Source: CAYRMV01 sp964425255
Lineage (GTDB): Bacteria; Bacteroidota; Bacteroidia; Flavobacteriales_D; Crocinitomicaceae
Assembly: GCA_964425255.1 (NCBI GenBank)
Contig: CAYRMV010000026.1
Location: forward strand, 1-30,188
Reading direction: 5' to 3'
Length of the DNA: 30,188 nt
How positions within the stretch are numbered: position 1 is the first letter of the stretch; every line of letters begins with the position of its first letter. Shown piece after piece: positions 16,285 through 23,466 of this stretch. The notes beneath the pieces are model-generated. The model saw only the letters and a list, made by a program, of their open reading frames with translations. It was not told where the DNA came from and searched no databases. The position numbers were made by a program, and so were the translations under genes.

Positions 16285-16317
16285 CCCACTCGAAGAAGAA
16301 AATCTTCTAAAAGCGGG
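16285..16317 (-). terminator. Hairpin terminator between zapA and rny
   Basis: On the minus strand CCCGCTTTTAGAAGA pairs with TCTTCTTCGAGTGGG (13 of 15 positions, two by G-T) around a 3-nt loop, followed by TTTTTTATTTT. It begins 21 bp after the zapA stop and runs up to the rny leader. Confidence 0.75.
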
Positions 16318-16338
16318 GAAACATATATATGTTGACAA

Positions 16339-16626
16339 TTACAGTTTTTCCATGTCATCAATCAACGCATCAAGGGCTTTTTCTACTTGTGAGTAATCAG
16401 CTGTAGTTGCCGTTGATGGCGCAGTTGAATTCGTTTTGGTTGCTAATTGCAACGCTGTCATTGCCAATAAGTCTTGCATATCTTTTACTGCATAATTGTC
16501 TTGAAGTAATTTTATCGCTTTGTTAATATCCTCAGCAGCTTTTTGAACACGTGCCTCTTCGTTTGGGCTCACATTCAATGGGTAAGTTCTACCTGCAACA
16601 ACTACTTTGATGGATACTTTGCTCAT
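16339..16626 (-). CDS. zapA: Cell division protein ZapA
   Basis: A 95-residue ZapA family protein, which binds FtsZ and bundles its filaments at midcell. It begins KVSIKVVVAGRTYPLNVSP, followed by the conserved EEARVQKAAEDINKAI helix, then DLLAMTALQLA and a coiled-coil tail ending in DALIDDMEKL. A Thr/Ser/Ala-rich spacer (about 68-80) separates the two halves. The ATG at 16626 is taken rather than the longer reading, which overlaps the upstream coiled-coil gene. It starts 2 bp after that gene's stop, so the two form one operon with the promoter at 16955-16984. Confidence 0.9.
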   Translation of the reverse strand: MSKVSIKVVVAGRTYPLNVSPNEEARVQKAAEDINKAIKLLQDNYAVKDMQDLLAMTALQLATKTNSTAPSTATTADYSQVEKALDALIDDMEKL

Positions 16627-16628
16627 TT

Positions 16629-16940
16629 TTACTTTTTTAAATGACGTATGCAATCTTCAATTTCCCTCACCATTTCGTCAATAGCTGCATCTTTTTCTTC
16701 GTTAAGATGAGTAGCTTGTTGACGAATTGTTTCTGTAAGCTCTTGGTTTTGCTGATTCAAATTGGATACCTCTAATTTAGTTGTATTCAATTCGTTCATC
16801 AAAATTTTATTTGACTCCAAAGATTCTTCGTAAAGCGCATGTAATTCCGCATTTTTCATACGTTCCTGAGCCAAACTTTGAGCTACTTGCTCGAAAGCTG
16901 ACTTGATGCGTTGAATACGATTTTCTATCTCTGGGGTCAT
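16629..16940 (-). CDS. Small coiled-coil protein upstream of zapA
   Basis: A 103-residue, mostly helical protein with long heptad-like stretches (MTPEIENRIQRIKSAFEQ, then AELHALYEESLESNKI and NTTKLEVSNLNQQNQELTET). It has no membrane segment or signal. I do not recognise a named family, but its position 2 bp upstream of zapA and its ZapB-like size and coiled-coil content suggest a cell-division partner. That is inference from context. The ATG at 16940 is preferred over a GTG at 16955 because the promoter -7 box overlaps the latter. Confidence 0.75.
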   Translation of the reverse strand: MTPEIENRIQRIKSAFEQVAQSLAQERMKNAELHALYEESLESNKILMNELNTTKLEVSNLNQQNQELTETIRQQATHLNEEKDAAIDEMVREIEDCIRHLKK

Positions 16941-16954
16941 TTGAGAGCTTTTCA

Positions 16955-16984
16955 CAAAATTAACATGGAAAAGTGAATCTACAA
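16955..16984 (-). promoter_or_regulatory. Promoter of the coiled-coil/zapA operon
   Basis: On the minus strand TTG (16984-16982), a 19-bp spacer and TAATTTTG (16962-16955) match both Bacteroidota promoter boxes at the expected distance. The -7 box ends 14 bp before the ATG at 16940. This is the best-formed promoter in the window. Confidence 0.65.
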
Positions 16985-17039
16985 CGATTTTTGTAAACTA
17001 ATTTTTTTCCACGAAAAAAAAGTGCTGAATTAGAAAGTT

Positions 17040-17441
17040 TTAATCCAGTTTTCTGAATCGAATTTTATCCGTACTACTAGCCACATTACGTGTCATATAA
17101 CATTCGGATTTGATTAGTTCAGAGATGGCCCAATCGTCTGAGAAAAAAGCGGCTTGTGGTGTCGCAGGAACATTAATATCAATAATTACAGGGTTCTTGT
17201 CGTCACCAATTGACCAACTACCAACATCAATACTTGATCCACTGGTAATTCTAAAAATACCATCACTTTGAAAAGAAAAAGTTGTTCCAATGTAATTTTG
17301 AATCGTATTTACTCCGTTATCAGAAATTTCAACAATTTTCCAACTTCCTCCAACCAAATGTTTGTTTACTTTTTTCGGCGTTACGTTTTTAGCACAACCA
17401 ACCATTCCAATTGTTAGTGCAATAAAAAATAGTATTCTCAT
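17040..17441 (-). CDS. Lipocalin-like lipoprotein
   Basis: A 133-residue exported protein. The N-terminus ALTIGMVGC is a lipobox with Cys16, so it should be lipid-anchored in the envelope. The mature part begins with a VGGSWKIVEI segment (the GxW pattern of small lipocalin-like domains). It continues with alternating beta strands such as TTFSFQSDGIFRIT and VGSWSIGDD, and ends in KIRFRKLD. This fits the lipocalin-like families common in Bacteroidota, whose ligands are usually unknown. It seems to be a single-gene unit: the DUF3467 terminator lies upstream and the next gene has its own promoter. Confidence 0.75.
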   Translation of the reverse strand: MRILFFIALTIGMVGCAKNVTPKKVNKHLVGGSWKIVEISDNGVNTIQNYIGTTFSFQSDGIFRITSGSSIDVGSWSIGDDKNPVIIDINVPATPQAAFFSDDWAISELIKSECYMTRNVASSTDKIRFRKLD

Positions 17442-17503
17442 TCTTACTTCGTTTTTTTATTGTTTCTACGAAATCAATTAATTAGGGTTACAATTAGCGG
17501 AGT

Positions 17504-17534
17504 AAAAGGCTGCCAATAAGTTCGTCAGCCTTTT
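17504..17534 (-). terminator. Hairpin terminator after the DUF3467 gene
   Basis: AAAAGGCTG (17504-17512) pairs perfectly with CAGCCTTTT (17526-17534) around a 13-nt loop, 11 bp after the DUF3467 stop. The A and T runs flank the stem, so it may work in both directions. Confidence 0.7.
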
Positions 17535-17545
17535 CATCTTCATTC

Positions 17546-17854
17546 TTATGCTTGTGTGGTTGGTGGGCCAAAATTGACAGGTGGATTTCCAGGTACATCT
17601 TGATCGTTGATCACTCCCATGTGTTGTTCGTATCGTTGGATATTTTCCATCAAAGCACGCATCAAACGTTTTGCATTCTGAGGTGACATGATTATACGGG
17701 AACGAACCTGAGCTTTTGGTAATCCGGGTAACAACTGTACAAAATCAGCAACGAATTCCGATTGAGAATGTGTGATGATTGCCAAATTGGAGTAGACACC
17801 TTTCGCTACTTCTTCGTTCAACTCTATGTTGATTTGATTTTCATTTTTTTCCAT
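17546..17854 (-). CDS. DUF3467 domain protein
   Basis: A 102-residue soluble protein of the DUF3467 family, common in Bacteroidota and without a known function. Recognisable blocks are NIELNEEVAKGVYSNLAII, THSQSEFVADFVQLLPG and RIIMSPQNAKRLMRAL, followed by a Pro-rich tail (NPPVNFGPPT). No signal peptide. The ATG at 17854 starts the conserved domain; the upstream extension is unlike the family and would cover the promoter-like TACCTTCG box. It is a single-gene unit followed by a terminator. Confidence 0.85.
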   Translation of the reverse strand: MEKNENQINIELNEEVAKGVYSNLAIITHSQSEFVADFVQLLPGLPKAQVRSRIIMSPQNAKRLMRALMENIQRYEQHMGVINDQDVPGNPPVNFGPPTTQA

Positions 17855-17858
17855 TTTT

Positions 17859-17866
17859 CGAAGGTA
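17859..17866 (-). promoter_or_regulatory. Possible promoter -7 box (TACCTTCG), near-leaderless
   Basis: TACCTTCG on the minus strand ends 4 bp before the DUF3467 ATG. A TTG lies 16 bp further upstream, shorter than the usual spacing. If active, the transcript would have almost no leader. Confidence 0.35.
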
Positions 17867-18052
17867 GAAAAAATGTTTGAAACAAGATACTTTTTCCAAA
17901 GATAATAGAAAGTTGATTAATGGATTTGTTGTCGATGAAATCAATTTTTATATCGATTAATTGCACTTTACAATGTTTAAATGCTGTTTCACATGTTTTT
18001 TTTTAGTGAACGAAATATTCAAATTTCCTTTGTTGAAAATTATAAAATAGAT

Positions 18053-19144
18053 ATGAAAATTAAATTTTACTTACCAATTTTAGTATTGTTTTTTGGTATA
18101 AAAACAGCTTTAGCTCAATATCCAACAACAGGTTTAGTTGGTTATTATCCTTTTGATGGAAATGTTTTGGATTCCAGCACTATGAATCTTGATTTGAGTG
18201 CTCAAAGTAATGTGGTATATGGAGTAGATCGTTTTGGAAATGATTCGCATGCATATTCAAATGAAACACGTTTATATTTACCTTCCATGTCAAATTATGC
18301 GAGTTTTAGTTTTGCATTATGGGTAAAACCAACTGCAGATTTACAAACAAATTCAGCGATTTTTTCACGTACCCTTTATGTTTACGATGTAAATACTGGT
18401 CAGAATATTGGTAAAGGTGGAATTTATGAATTGTATGTTGAGCCACATGGAACAGATAGCTTAAACGTGACAATGTCACTTCATTTTGGACAAACGCAAC
18501 AGCCATCCTATACTTGGGAGGATATTGCATCTACTTCAAAAAGAATTAAATTAGATGAATGGTCACATTTAGGAATTACGTATGACGGATCAACAAATAC
18601 ACTTAACTTGTATGTTAATGGTGCGAATAAAAAAACGGCTGAATTTGGAACTGTAAATGGATTTACTTCAATTCAATATATTTCTGCGAATGTTAGTGGT
18701 TATAATGTTGTTGGCGATTTAATTTTTGGAGGCGCATCAAAGGTGGGGTTTGATCCAAATACTTCGCAAGTCGGGTATGTTTCTGCTGAAAAAATGTTTG
18801 ATGGATTAATCGATGACTTTTTTATTTATAATCGTGTTCTAAGTGATGAAGAAATTTTAACCATTAAAGAATTAACGAACGAACCTTCTACGAATAACAT
18901 CAATGAAATTAGAATGAATCAATTTACGATTTCACCCAATCCAGTTAAGAGTAATTTAGATCTTTCATCTTGGGAAATTGGAAATACATATACAATTACA
19001 ACAACAAGTGGTCAGGTTGTCTTAATGGGTAGTTTGAATGAATCAAAAGTAATTTCTACTGAGACTTTTGTTCCAGGTTTGTATTTCGTTCAAATTAATG
19101 ATAATCAAGGTAAAATCTTTTCATCTAAGTTTATAAAAGAGTAA
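18053..19144 (+). CDS. Secreted LamG-domain protein with type IX secretion signal
   Basis: A 363-residue exported protein. A signal peptide (MKIKFYLPILVLFFG, ending near ALAQ) is followed by a LamG/concanavalin-like domain at about 25-280. Typical strands include GLVGYYPFDGNVLDSS, FSFALWVKPT, WSHLGITYDGSTNTLNLYVN and a closing IDDFFIYNRVLSDEEI. The last 75 or so residues form a Por-secretion C-terminal sorting domain (FTISPNPVKSNLDLS, then PGLYFVQI and SSKFIKE). That predicts export across the outer membrane by the type IX system used by gliding Bacteroidota, and attachment to or release from the surface. The ligand is probably a sugar or protein. The ATG at 18053 is chosen because it opens the signal peptide; the longer reading places 24 residues before it. 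Confidence 0.9.
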   Translation: MKIKFYLPILVLFFGIKTALAQYPTTGLVGYYPFDGNVLDSSTMNLDLSAQSNVVYGVDRFGNDSHAYSNETRLYLPSMSNYASFSFALWVKPTADLQTNSAIFSRTLYVYDVNTGQNIGKGGIYELYVEPHGTDSLNVTMSLHFGQTQQPSYTWEDIASTSKRIKLDEWSHLGITYDGSTNTLNLYVNGANKKTAEFGTVNGFTSIQYISANVSGYNVVGDLIFGGASKVGFDPNTSQVGYVSAEKMFDGLIDDFFIYNRVLSDEEILTIKELTNEPSTNNINEIRMNQFTISPNPVKSNLDLSSWEIGNTYTITTTSGQVVLMGSLNESKVISTETFVPGLYFVQINDNQGKIFSSKFIKE

Positions 19145-19172
19145 CCTTAATTAGTAGATAAGTGAAAAAAAG

Positions 19173-19206
19173 AGGCTATTTGATATTAATTTCGAATAGC
19201 CTTTTA
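19173..19206. terminator. Bidirectional hairpin terminator
   Basis: AGGCTATTTG (19173-19182) pairs with CGAATAGCCT (19193-19202), one G-T, around a 10-nt loop. T-runs lie on both sides (TTTT after it on plus, seven Ts on minus). It separates the convergent LamG and response-regulator genes. Confidence 0.85.
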
Positions 19207-19232
19207 TTAATTTGAAGATTGAATGCTGTTGT

Positions 19233-19961
19233 TTATTTTGAAATAAAAGTACTGAGTTCTTTTTTCTTTTCTCTTGAAACAGGAATAACTGTTTGATTCG
19301 TCATTGTAATATCATTCTGATAAATTGAATCGATGTATTTGGTGTGAATGATATACGAACGATGAGGTTTAAAAAATCCAGTTTGAGACAACAGTGCTTC
19401 GTATTGTTTGAGGGGTTTTGAAACGACAATTCGTTTGTTTTGAATGAGGTGAAATTCGGTATACACATTGTCTGCCTTTAAAAACAAGATATCATTTAAA
19501 TAGACAGGGAAATGTCCTTCGTGAGTTTTAAGGATGATTTTATCAATGGTTTCAACTTGAGCCATTTTGTGAAGTAATTCAAGTTGTTCTGAAACAGAAT
19601 TGGAGCGTTTTACAATGCGTTGAATTGCTTCTGTAAAACGTTCTTCATTAATTGGTTTTAGTAAATAATCGATTGCACATAGATCAAAAGCTTCGAGTGC
19701 AAATTGACTATATGCCGTGGTGAAAATAAGTTCAAAATTTAATTCTTCTTTGGAAAGATAGTTTCCGATGTCAATGCCGAGTTCACCATTTAATTGAACA
19801 TCAAGAAAAGCAAAATCGATCGGGTTGTTTCTGATAAACCGAGCAGCATCACTAACCTTGTCAAACTGAGCTAAACACGAAAATTGAGGGAAATTTTTTT
19901 CGATAAAATGTTGAATAACATGTACTGCCTGTGGTTCATCTTCAATGATAATGTATTTCAT
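19233..19961 (-). CDS. LytTR-family response regulator
   Basis: A 242-residue two-component regulator. The receiver domain (about 1-120) has the acidic pair E7/D8 in YIIIEDEP, the phospho-acceptor D54 in FAFLDVQLNG and the conserved Lys in YLLKPI. The C-terminal LytTR DNA-binding domain (about 140-240) shows YLNDILFLKADNVYTEF and FFKPHRSYIIHTKYI. It should bind promoter DNA when phosphorylated by the adjacent kinase. The ATG at 19961 is 1 bp after the kinase stop, so the two are coupled; the TTG reading from 19970 overlaps it. Targets are unknown. Confidence 0.95.
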   Translation of the reverse strand: MKYIIIEDEPQAVHVIQHFIEKNFPQFSCLAQFDKVSDAARFIRNNPIDFAFLDVQLNGELGIDIGNYLSKEELNFELIFTTAYSQFALEAFDLCAIDYLLKPINEERFTEAIQRIVKRSNSVSEQLELLHKMAQVETIDKIILKTHEGHFPVYLNDILFLKADNVYTEFHLIQNKRIVVSKPLKQYEALLSQTGFFKPHRSYIIHTKYIDSIYQNDITMTNQTVIPVSREKKKELSTFISK

Positions 19962-19962
19962 A

Positions 19963-22086
19963 CTATTCAAAATTTTCTTGGGGGATTAAAACAATCACTT
20001 GTGAACCTAATGCCATACCTGTATTTGTTTTTTTGTCAATGATTTCCATGGAAATATTCCAGCCGTATCGCTCATTGAGTAAGTCAATTCGTTGTTGATT
20101 GGCTTCGGTACTAAACGAGCTTCCTTTTCGGACTTTCAGGAGTGAGTTTTTAGCAGCCGCTTCTCTTCCGACGCCCGTGTCATCAATTGTGATTTGTAAG
20201 ATATGTTTGTTTAAAATCGAAAAACGAATTGAAATTTCGCCTCCTTCTTGCTTATTTGCCAGTCCATGTTTGACTGAATTTTCAACAATTGGTTGGAGAA
20301 GCATGGGAGGTAAATAAGGGTCGAAATCATAGGTTTCCTCGTCACATTCAATGGAATATTCGATTTTCGGCATGCGCATTTTTTCGAGCTGAAGATAGGT
20401 TGTTAGCAAGTCAATTTCGTCTTGTAAACTGATTTCATTGGCTCTTGAGTTTTCTAATACAGAGCGACTCATTTCGCTGAATAATCCAATGGCATCACTT
20501 GCCTTTTGTTGTTCACCCGTTAGAATGTATCCTTGAATTGAATTCAAAGCATTGTAGAAAAAATGAGGATTTAATTGGCTTTTAATTGCTTTGATTTCAC
20601 TTTCTGATGCTTTTTGTTTTTCCACCAAAAGATCTTGCGTACTTTGAAGTTGAAAACGCAAAAGTTGTGTTTGTTTTTTAGAGCGATATCGACTAAAAAT
20701 AAAGCCTACAAGAACCATTGCGAGTAAAAAAATGGCGATAATCAAAAAGAGTAAATTCGTTTTTCGTTTCGAATTTAATTCTTTGATTTGAATGTCTTTA
20801 TCGAGTTGATGGATTTGTTCTTTTTGTAGTTTGTTTTGGTAATCAAATTCTTTTTTCAATGCGATATTTCGATTTTTATCATCGTTAAGAATTTTTGAAT
20901 TTTGAGCAATGATTTCCTGAATTTCAACTACCTTTTCAAATTGTTTATTCGTGAGATAAATACTTTTAAGAACATTCCCGGAGTTGATAATGTCTTGTGG
21001 GTTTTTAAATTCCTTGGATAAGTTAAACCCTTCCTCAGCAAAGCGTTTCGCTTTTTCCAGTTGATTTGTTTCTAGAAAGTATTCTGCTAAAAGATTGGCA
21101 CATTTTATTTGTCCTTGAATAAACTCGGAAGATTTACACAATTGATAAGCTTTTTCATAGGTTTGAGTGGGATTTTTAGCTTCCTTATATTCAATATTCC
21201 CAAGAGTGATTAAAGCAAATACTTTTCTTTCAGGAATACCTAGTAATTCAGTTGTTTCCAACGATTTTTGGTTGTAGTATTTTGCTTTTTGTATCTGGTT
21301 GATTCTCAAATAACACGTTGCAAGTGCGTCTTCAATTAAACTCAATCGTTCTGTATTGTTGATTTCTTTTGCTAGGCGCCAACATTTTAAATAATATTCA
21401 ATGGCTTTTTCCGCTTCGTTTTGATCTTGAAAGATCCGTGCCATGGTGAAATAGCAGCGCTCGGTTCCTTCTTTGTCGTCCGATTTTAAAAAATAACGCA
21501 GCGACTGTAAATTGTAATCGATGGCAGATCGGTAATCGCCAATGATTTTGAATGTATAAGCAATATCAGTTAATACATATCCTTTGTCAGCATTAGTGCC
21601 ATGGTCTTTGATTGCTTCCCAAGCTTTTTTTTGGTAGAACAAATTGGAATCTAATTTCCCCAGTTTTTCATACGCAACACCAATGTTTTGATTTGCAATG
21701 GATATTTGTTCCCAATCTTTGAATTTTTCTGCAATTGATAGCGATTTTCGGTAATATTGAATCGATTTTTTATTATCACCTAAATAGGCAAAATAGGCAC
21801 CTTTGTTGTTCAGTGAAACGGCTAGGAAATGTGCATATTTTTGTTTCTTTTGCTTGTTTTTTTCTGTAAGAAATTTTGATTGAGAGATAGATAAAAGCTC
21901 ATCGTTTTTTGGGTTCCACTTTTCAAGATCAAATTCAAGGTCAATGTAATCATTTAATAATTGGCAACGTATTAAATCGTGCGTTGGATGTTCTTTTAGT
22001 TGGTTTAAAATTTCATCCGTTTGCGTCAATGAACTGAACGAAAGCCAAACAAAAAGTACCAGTAAACTATTTTTTATTGTTTTCAT
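19963..22086 (-). CDS. TPR-containing LytS-type sensor histidine kinase
   Basis: A 707-residue membrane sensor. A signal-like N-terminus (LLVLFVWLSFSSLTQ) leads to a helical periplasmic region with tetratricopeptide repeats at about 90-400 (e.g. ANQNIGVAYEKLGKLDSN, YFTMARIFQDQNEAEKAIEYY). A coiled coil and one transmembrane helix (443-466) follow. The cytoplasmic part carries the His_kinase domain with phospho-acceptor H508 in KSQLNPHFFYNALNSI and an ATPase domain with LLQPIVENSVKHGL (N box) and IDDTGVGREAA (G1 box). It is paired and coupled with the LytTR regulator. The stimulus is unknown; TPRs suggest protein binding. A TAATTTTG box lies 28 bp upstream of the ATG. Confidence 0.95.
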   Translation of the reverse strand: MKTIKNSLLVLFVWLSFSSLTQTDEILNQLKEHPTHDLIRCQLLNDYIDLEFDLEKWNPKNDELLSISQSKFLTEKNKQKKQKYAHFLAVSLNNKGAYFAYLGDNKKSIQYYRKSLSIAEKFKDWEQISIANQNIGVAYEKLGKLDSNLFYQKKAWEAIKDHGTNADKGYVLTDIAYTFKIIGDYRSAIDYNLQSLRYFLKSDDKEGTERCYFTMARIFQDQNEAEKAIEYYLKCWRLAKEINNTERLSLIEDALATCYLRINQIQKAKYYNQKSLETTELLGIPERKVFALITLGNIEYKEAKNPTQTYEKAYQLCKSSEFIQGQIKCANLLAEYFLETNQLEKAKRFAEEGFNLSKEFKNPQDIINSGNVLKSIYLTNKQFEKVVEIQEIIAQNSKILNDDKNRNIALKKEFDYQNKLQKEQIHQLDKDIQIKELNSKRKTNLLFLIIAIFLLAMVLVGFIFSRYRSKKQTQLLRFQLQSTQDLLVEKQKASESEIKAIKSQLNPHFFYNALNSIQGYILTGEQQKASDAIGLFSEMSRSVLENSRANEISLQDEIDLLTTYLQLEKMRMPKIEYSIECDEETYDFDPYLPPMLLQPIVENSVKHGLANKQEGGEISIRFSILNKHILQITIDDTGVGREAAAKNSLLKVRKGSSFSTEANQQRIDLLNERYGWNISMEIIDKKTNTGMALGSQVIVLIPQENFE

Positions 22087-22114
22087 TCAGTAATTTCATA
22101 GAGATTGAATAAAA

Positions 22115-22122
22115 CAAAATTA
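22115..22122 (-). promoter_or_regulatory. Possible promoter -7 box (TAATTTTG) of the kinase/regulator pair
   Basis: TAATTTTG on the minus strand, 28 bp before the kinase ATG, in the 100-bp divergent region shared with the EamA gene. No -33 TTG at 19 bp. Confidence 0.4.
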
Positions 22123-22174
22123 ACAGAATTACTCGAATGATAACATTGTAAGAATCAACTCTAGTTTTTCGCAG

Positions 22175-22182
22175 TACATTTG
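22175..22182 (+). promoter_or_regulatory. Promoter -7 box (TACATTTG) of the EamA gene, near-leaderless
   Basis: TACATTTG is an exact TAnnTTTG match ending 4 bp before the ATG, so the mRNA would start at or next to the start codon. No -33 TTG at the usual spacing. Confidence 0.45.
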
Positions 22183-22186
22183 CAGC

Positions 22187-23101
22187 ATGAAAAATCCAAC
22201 AAATAGCAATCAGTCATTGACTTTAGCAATGGTTTTTAGTATGATGATTTGGGGAGTTAGCTGGCCTTCGAATGGGGCGCTTTCCCATTTTGGATCTGCT
22301 TTCGATTTGGGGTTTTTTCGTTATTTCTTTGTAGTGATAAGTTTGTTTATCGCCTTGATTGTATTGCGTCAAAAAGTGACGATTTCTACCAAAGCGATTC
22401 CTTTTGTTTTTATTTCAGGAGTGATTATGGCGGCTTACAACTATGCCTTTTTAGCTGGATTGCAACATGGAAGTCCCGGAGCGGGTGGGATTTTGGTAAC
22501 CACCTTAAATCCGGTCATCGCTTATGGTATTGGTATGTTGATCGATTGGCGAAAACCAAGCAAGAATGAAGCGATTGGTTTATTTATTGGTGTGATTGCA
22601 GGCGCTGTATTACTCAAAGTTTGGGAAAATAAAAGTGTTTTTGCGGAGCCGGGAAATATGTATTTTTTACTTTGTGCTGTCTTGTGGTCTGTTTTAAGTA
22701 AGTTCACTTCTAAATCAGCACGTTATGGCTCTCCTTTTGCCTTTTCATGGTGGATGTATTTGGTGACACTTTGTGTGATTTTACCTTTTAATCAAATGGA
22801 TAAAATTGCCCTTCTATTTCAATCAACGGAGATTAAGTTTTGGGGGAATGTGCTGTTTTCAAGTGTGATAACAACTACGTTCGCAACTACTTTGTATTTC
22901 TTTGCTACTTCTAAAATTGGTGCAGAAAAGGCAAGTAGCTTTATTTTTATTGTTCCATTTACAGCAGCTTTGTCCTCTTTTTTAATTCTAGGTGAACAGA
23001 TTCAGATTCACACAATTGTTGGAGGTATACTTGGTATTGGAGCTGTATTTATGATCAATAAACGTCCAAGTAAAAACCGAGCGCTTCCCAATGAAGGTTG
23101 A
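22187..23101 (+). CDS. EamA/DMT-family transporter
   Basis: A 304-residue inner-membrane protein with about ten hydrophobic helices in two homologous halves of the EamA (drug/metabolite transporter) type. Typical segments are the opening MVFSMMIWGVSWPSNGAL, YNYAFLAGLQHGSPGAGGIL with the family's Pro/Gly-rich helix, TTTFATTLYFFATSKIGAEK and a last helix GGILGIGAVFMINK. The family exports or imports small metabolites such as amino acids and nucleotides; the substrate cannot be predicted here. It is transcribed from its own promoter, divergently from the histidine kinase, and is followed at 36 bp by the ferredoxin gene, which seems to have its own promoter. Confidence 0.92.
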   Translation: MKNPTNSNQSLTLAMVFSMMIWGVSWPSNGALSHFGSAFDLGFFRYFFVVISLFIALIVLRQKVTISTKAIPFVFISGVIMAAYNYAFLAGLQHGSPGAGGILVTTLNPVIAYGIGMLIDWRKPSKNEAIGLFIGVIAGAVLLKVWENKSVFAEPGNMYFLLCAVLWSVLSKFTSKSARYGSPFAFSWWMYLVTLCVILPFNQMDKIALLFQSTEIKFWGNVLFSSVITTTFATTLYFFATSKIGAEKASSFIFIVPFTAALSSFLILGEQIQIHTIVGGILGIGAVFMINKRPSKNRALPNEG

Positions 23102-23115
23102 TTTCTAAATTCATG

Positions 23116-23123
23116 TATCTTTG
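23116..23123 (+). promoter_or_regulatory. Promoter -7 box (TATCTTTG) of the ferredoxin gene
   Basis: TATCTTTG matches the Bacteroidota consensus exactly and ends 13 bp before the ATG at 23137. A TTG lies 15 bp upstream, a little closer than usual. Confidence 0.5.
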
Positions 23124-23136
23124 CAAAAAAAATAAC

Positions 23137-23463
23137 ATGGCAACAGACATTAAAGTAACCATAATAGACCGAGAAGGGGTTGAACACGTATTGGATGCAC
23201 CAACGGATATGAACATGAATATCATGGAGTTGTGTAAATCCTATGAGCTTCCAGTGAAAGGCGAATGTGGAGGTATGGCCATGTGTGCAACGTGTCAATG
23301 TTATTTAGAATCGGATACACCTTTGGATGAACAAAGTGATGCTGAATTGGATATGTTGGATCAAGCGTTTTTTGTGAAACCGAATTCACGTTTAGGTTGT
23401 CAAATTCCGATTTCAGAAGAAATTGATGGAATTGTTTTGCGTCTTGCTCCCGAGGCTGAATAA
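23137..23463 (+). CDS. Adrenodoxin-type [2Fe-2S] ferredoxin
   Basis: A 108-residue soluble electron carrier. The four cluster ligands are C44, C50 and C53 in GECGGMAMCATC (C-x5-C-x2-C) and C88 in SRLGCQI, the spacing of adrenodoxin/Isc-type plant-like ferredoxins. The acidic region between them (ESDTPLDEQSDAELDMLD) is where such proteins dock their reductase or partner. The ATG at 23137 starts the beta-grasp fold; the earlier reading overlaps the EamA stop and lies upstream of the promoter box. The partner is unknown; Fe-S assembly or a monooxygenase are options. Confidence 0.93.
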   Translation: MATDIKVTIIDREGVEHVLDAPTDMNMNIMELCKSYELPVKGECGGMAMCATCQCYLESDTPLDEQSDAELDMLDQAFFVKPNSRLGCQIPISEEIDGIVLRLAPEAE

Positions 23464-23466
23464 TCT

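Noticed and set aside
16267..16338. 6S RNA between zapA and rny, as next to zapA in Proteobacteria
   Set aside because: The gap is only 72 bp and is filled by a terminator hairpin.
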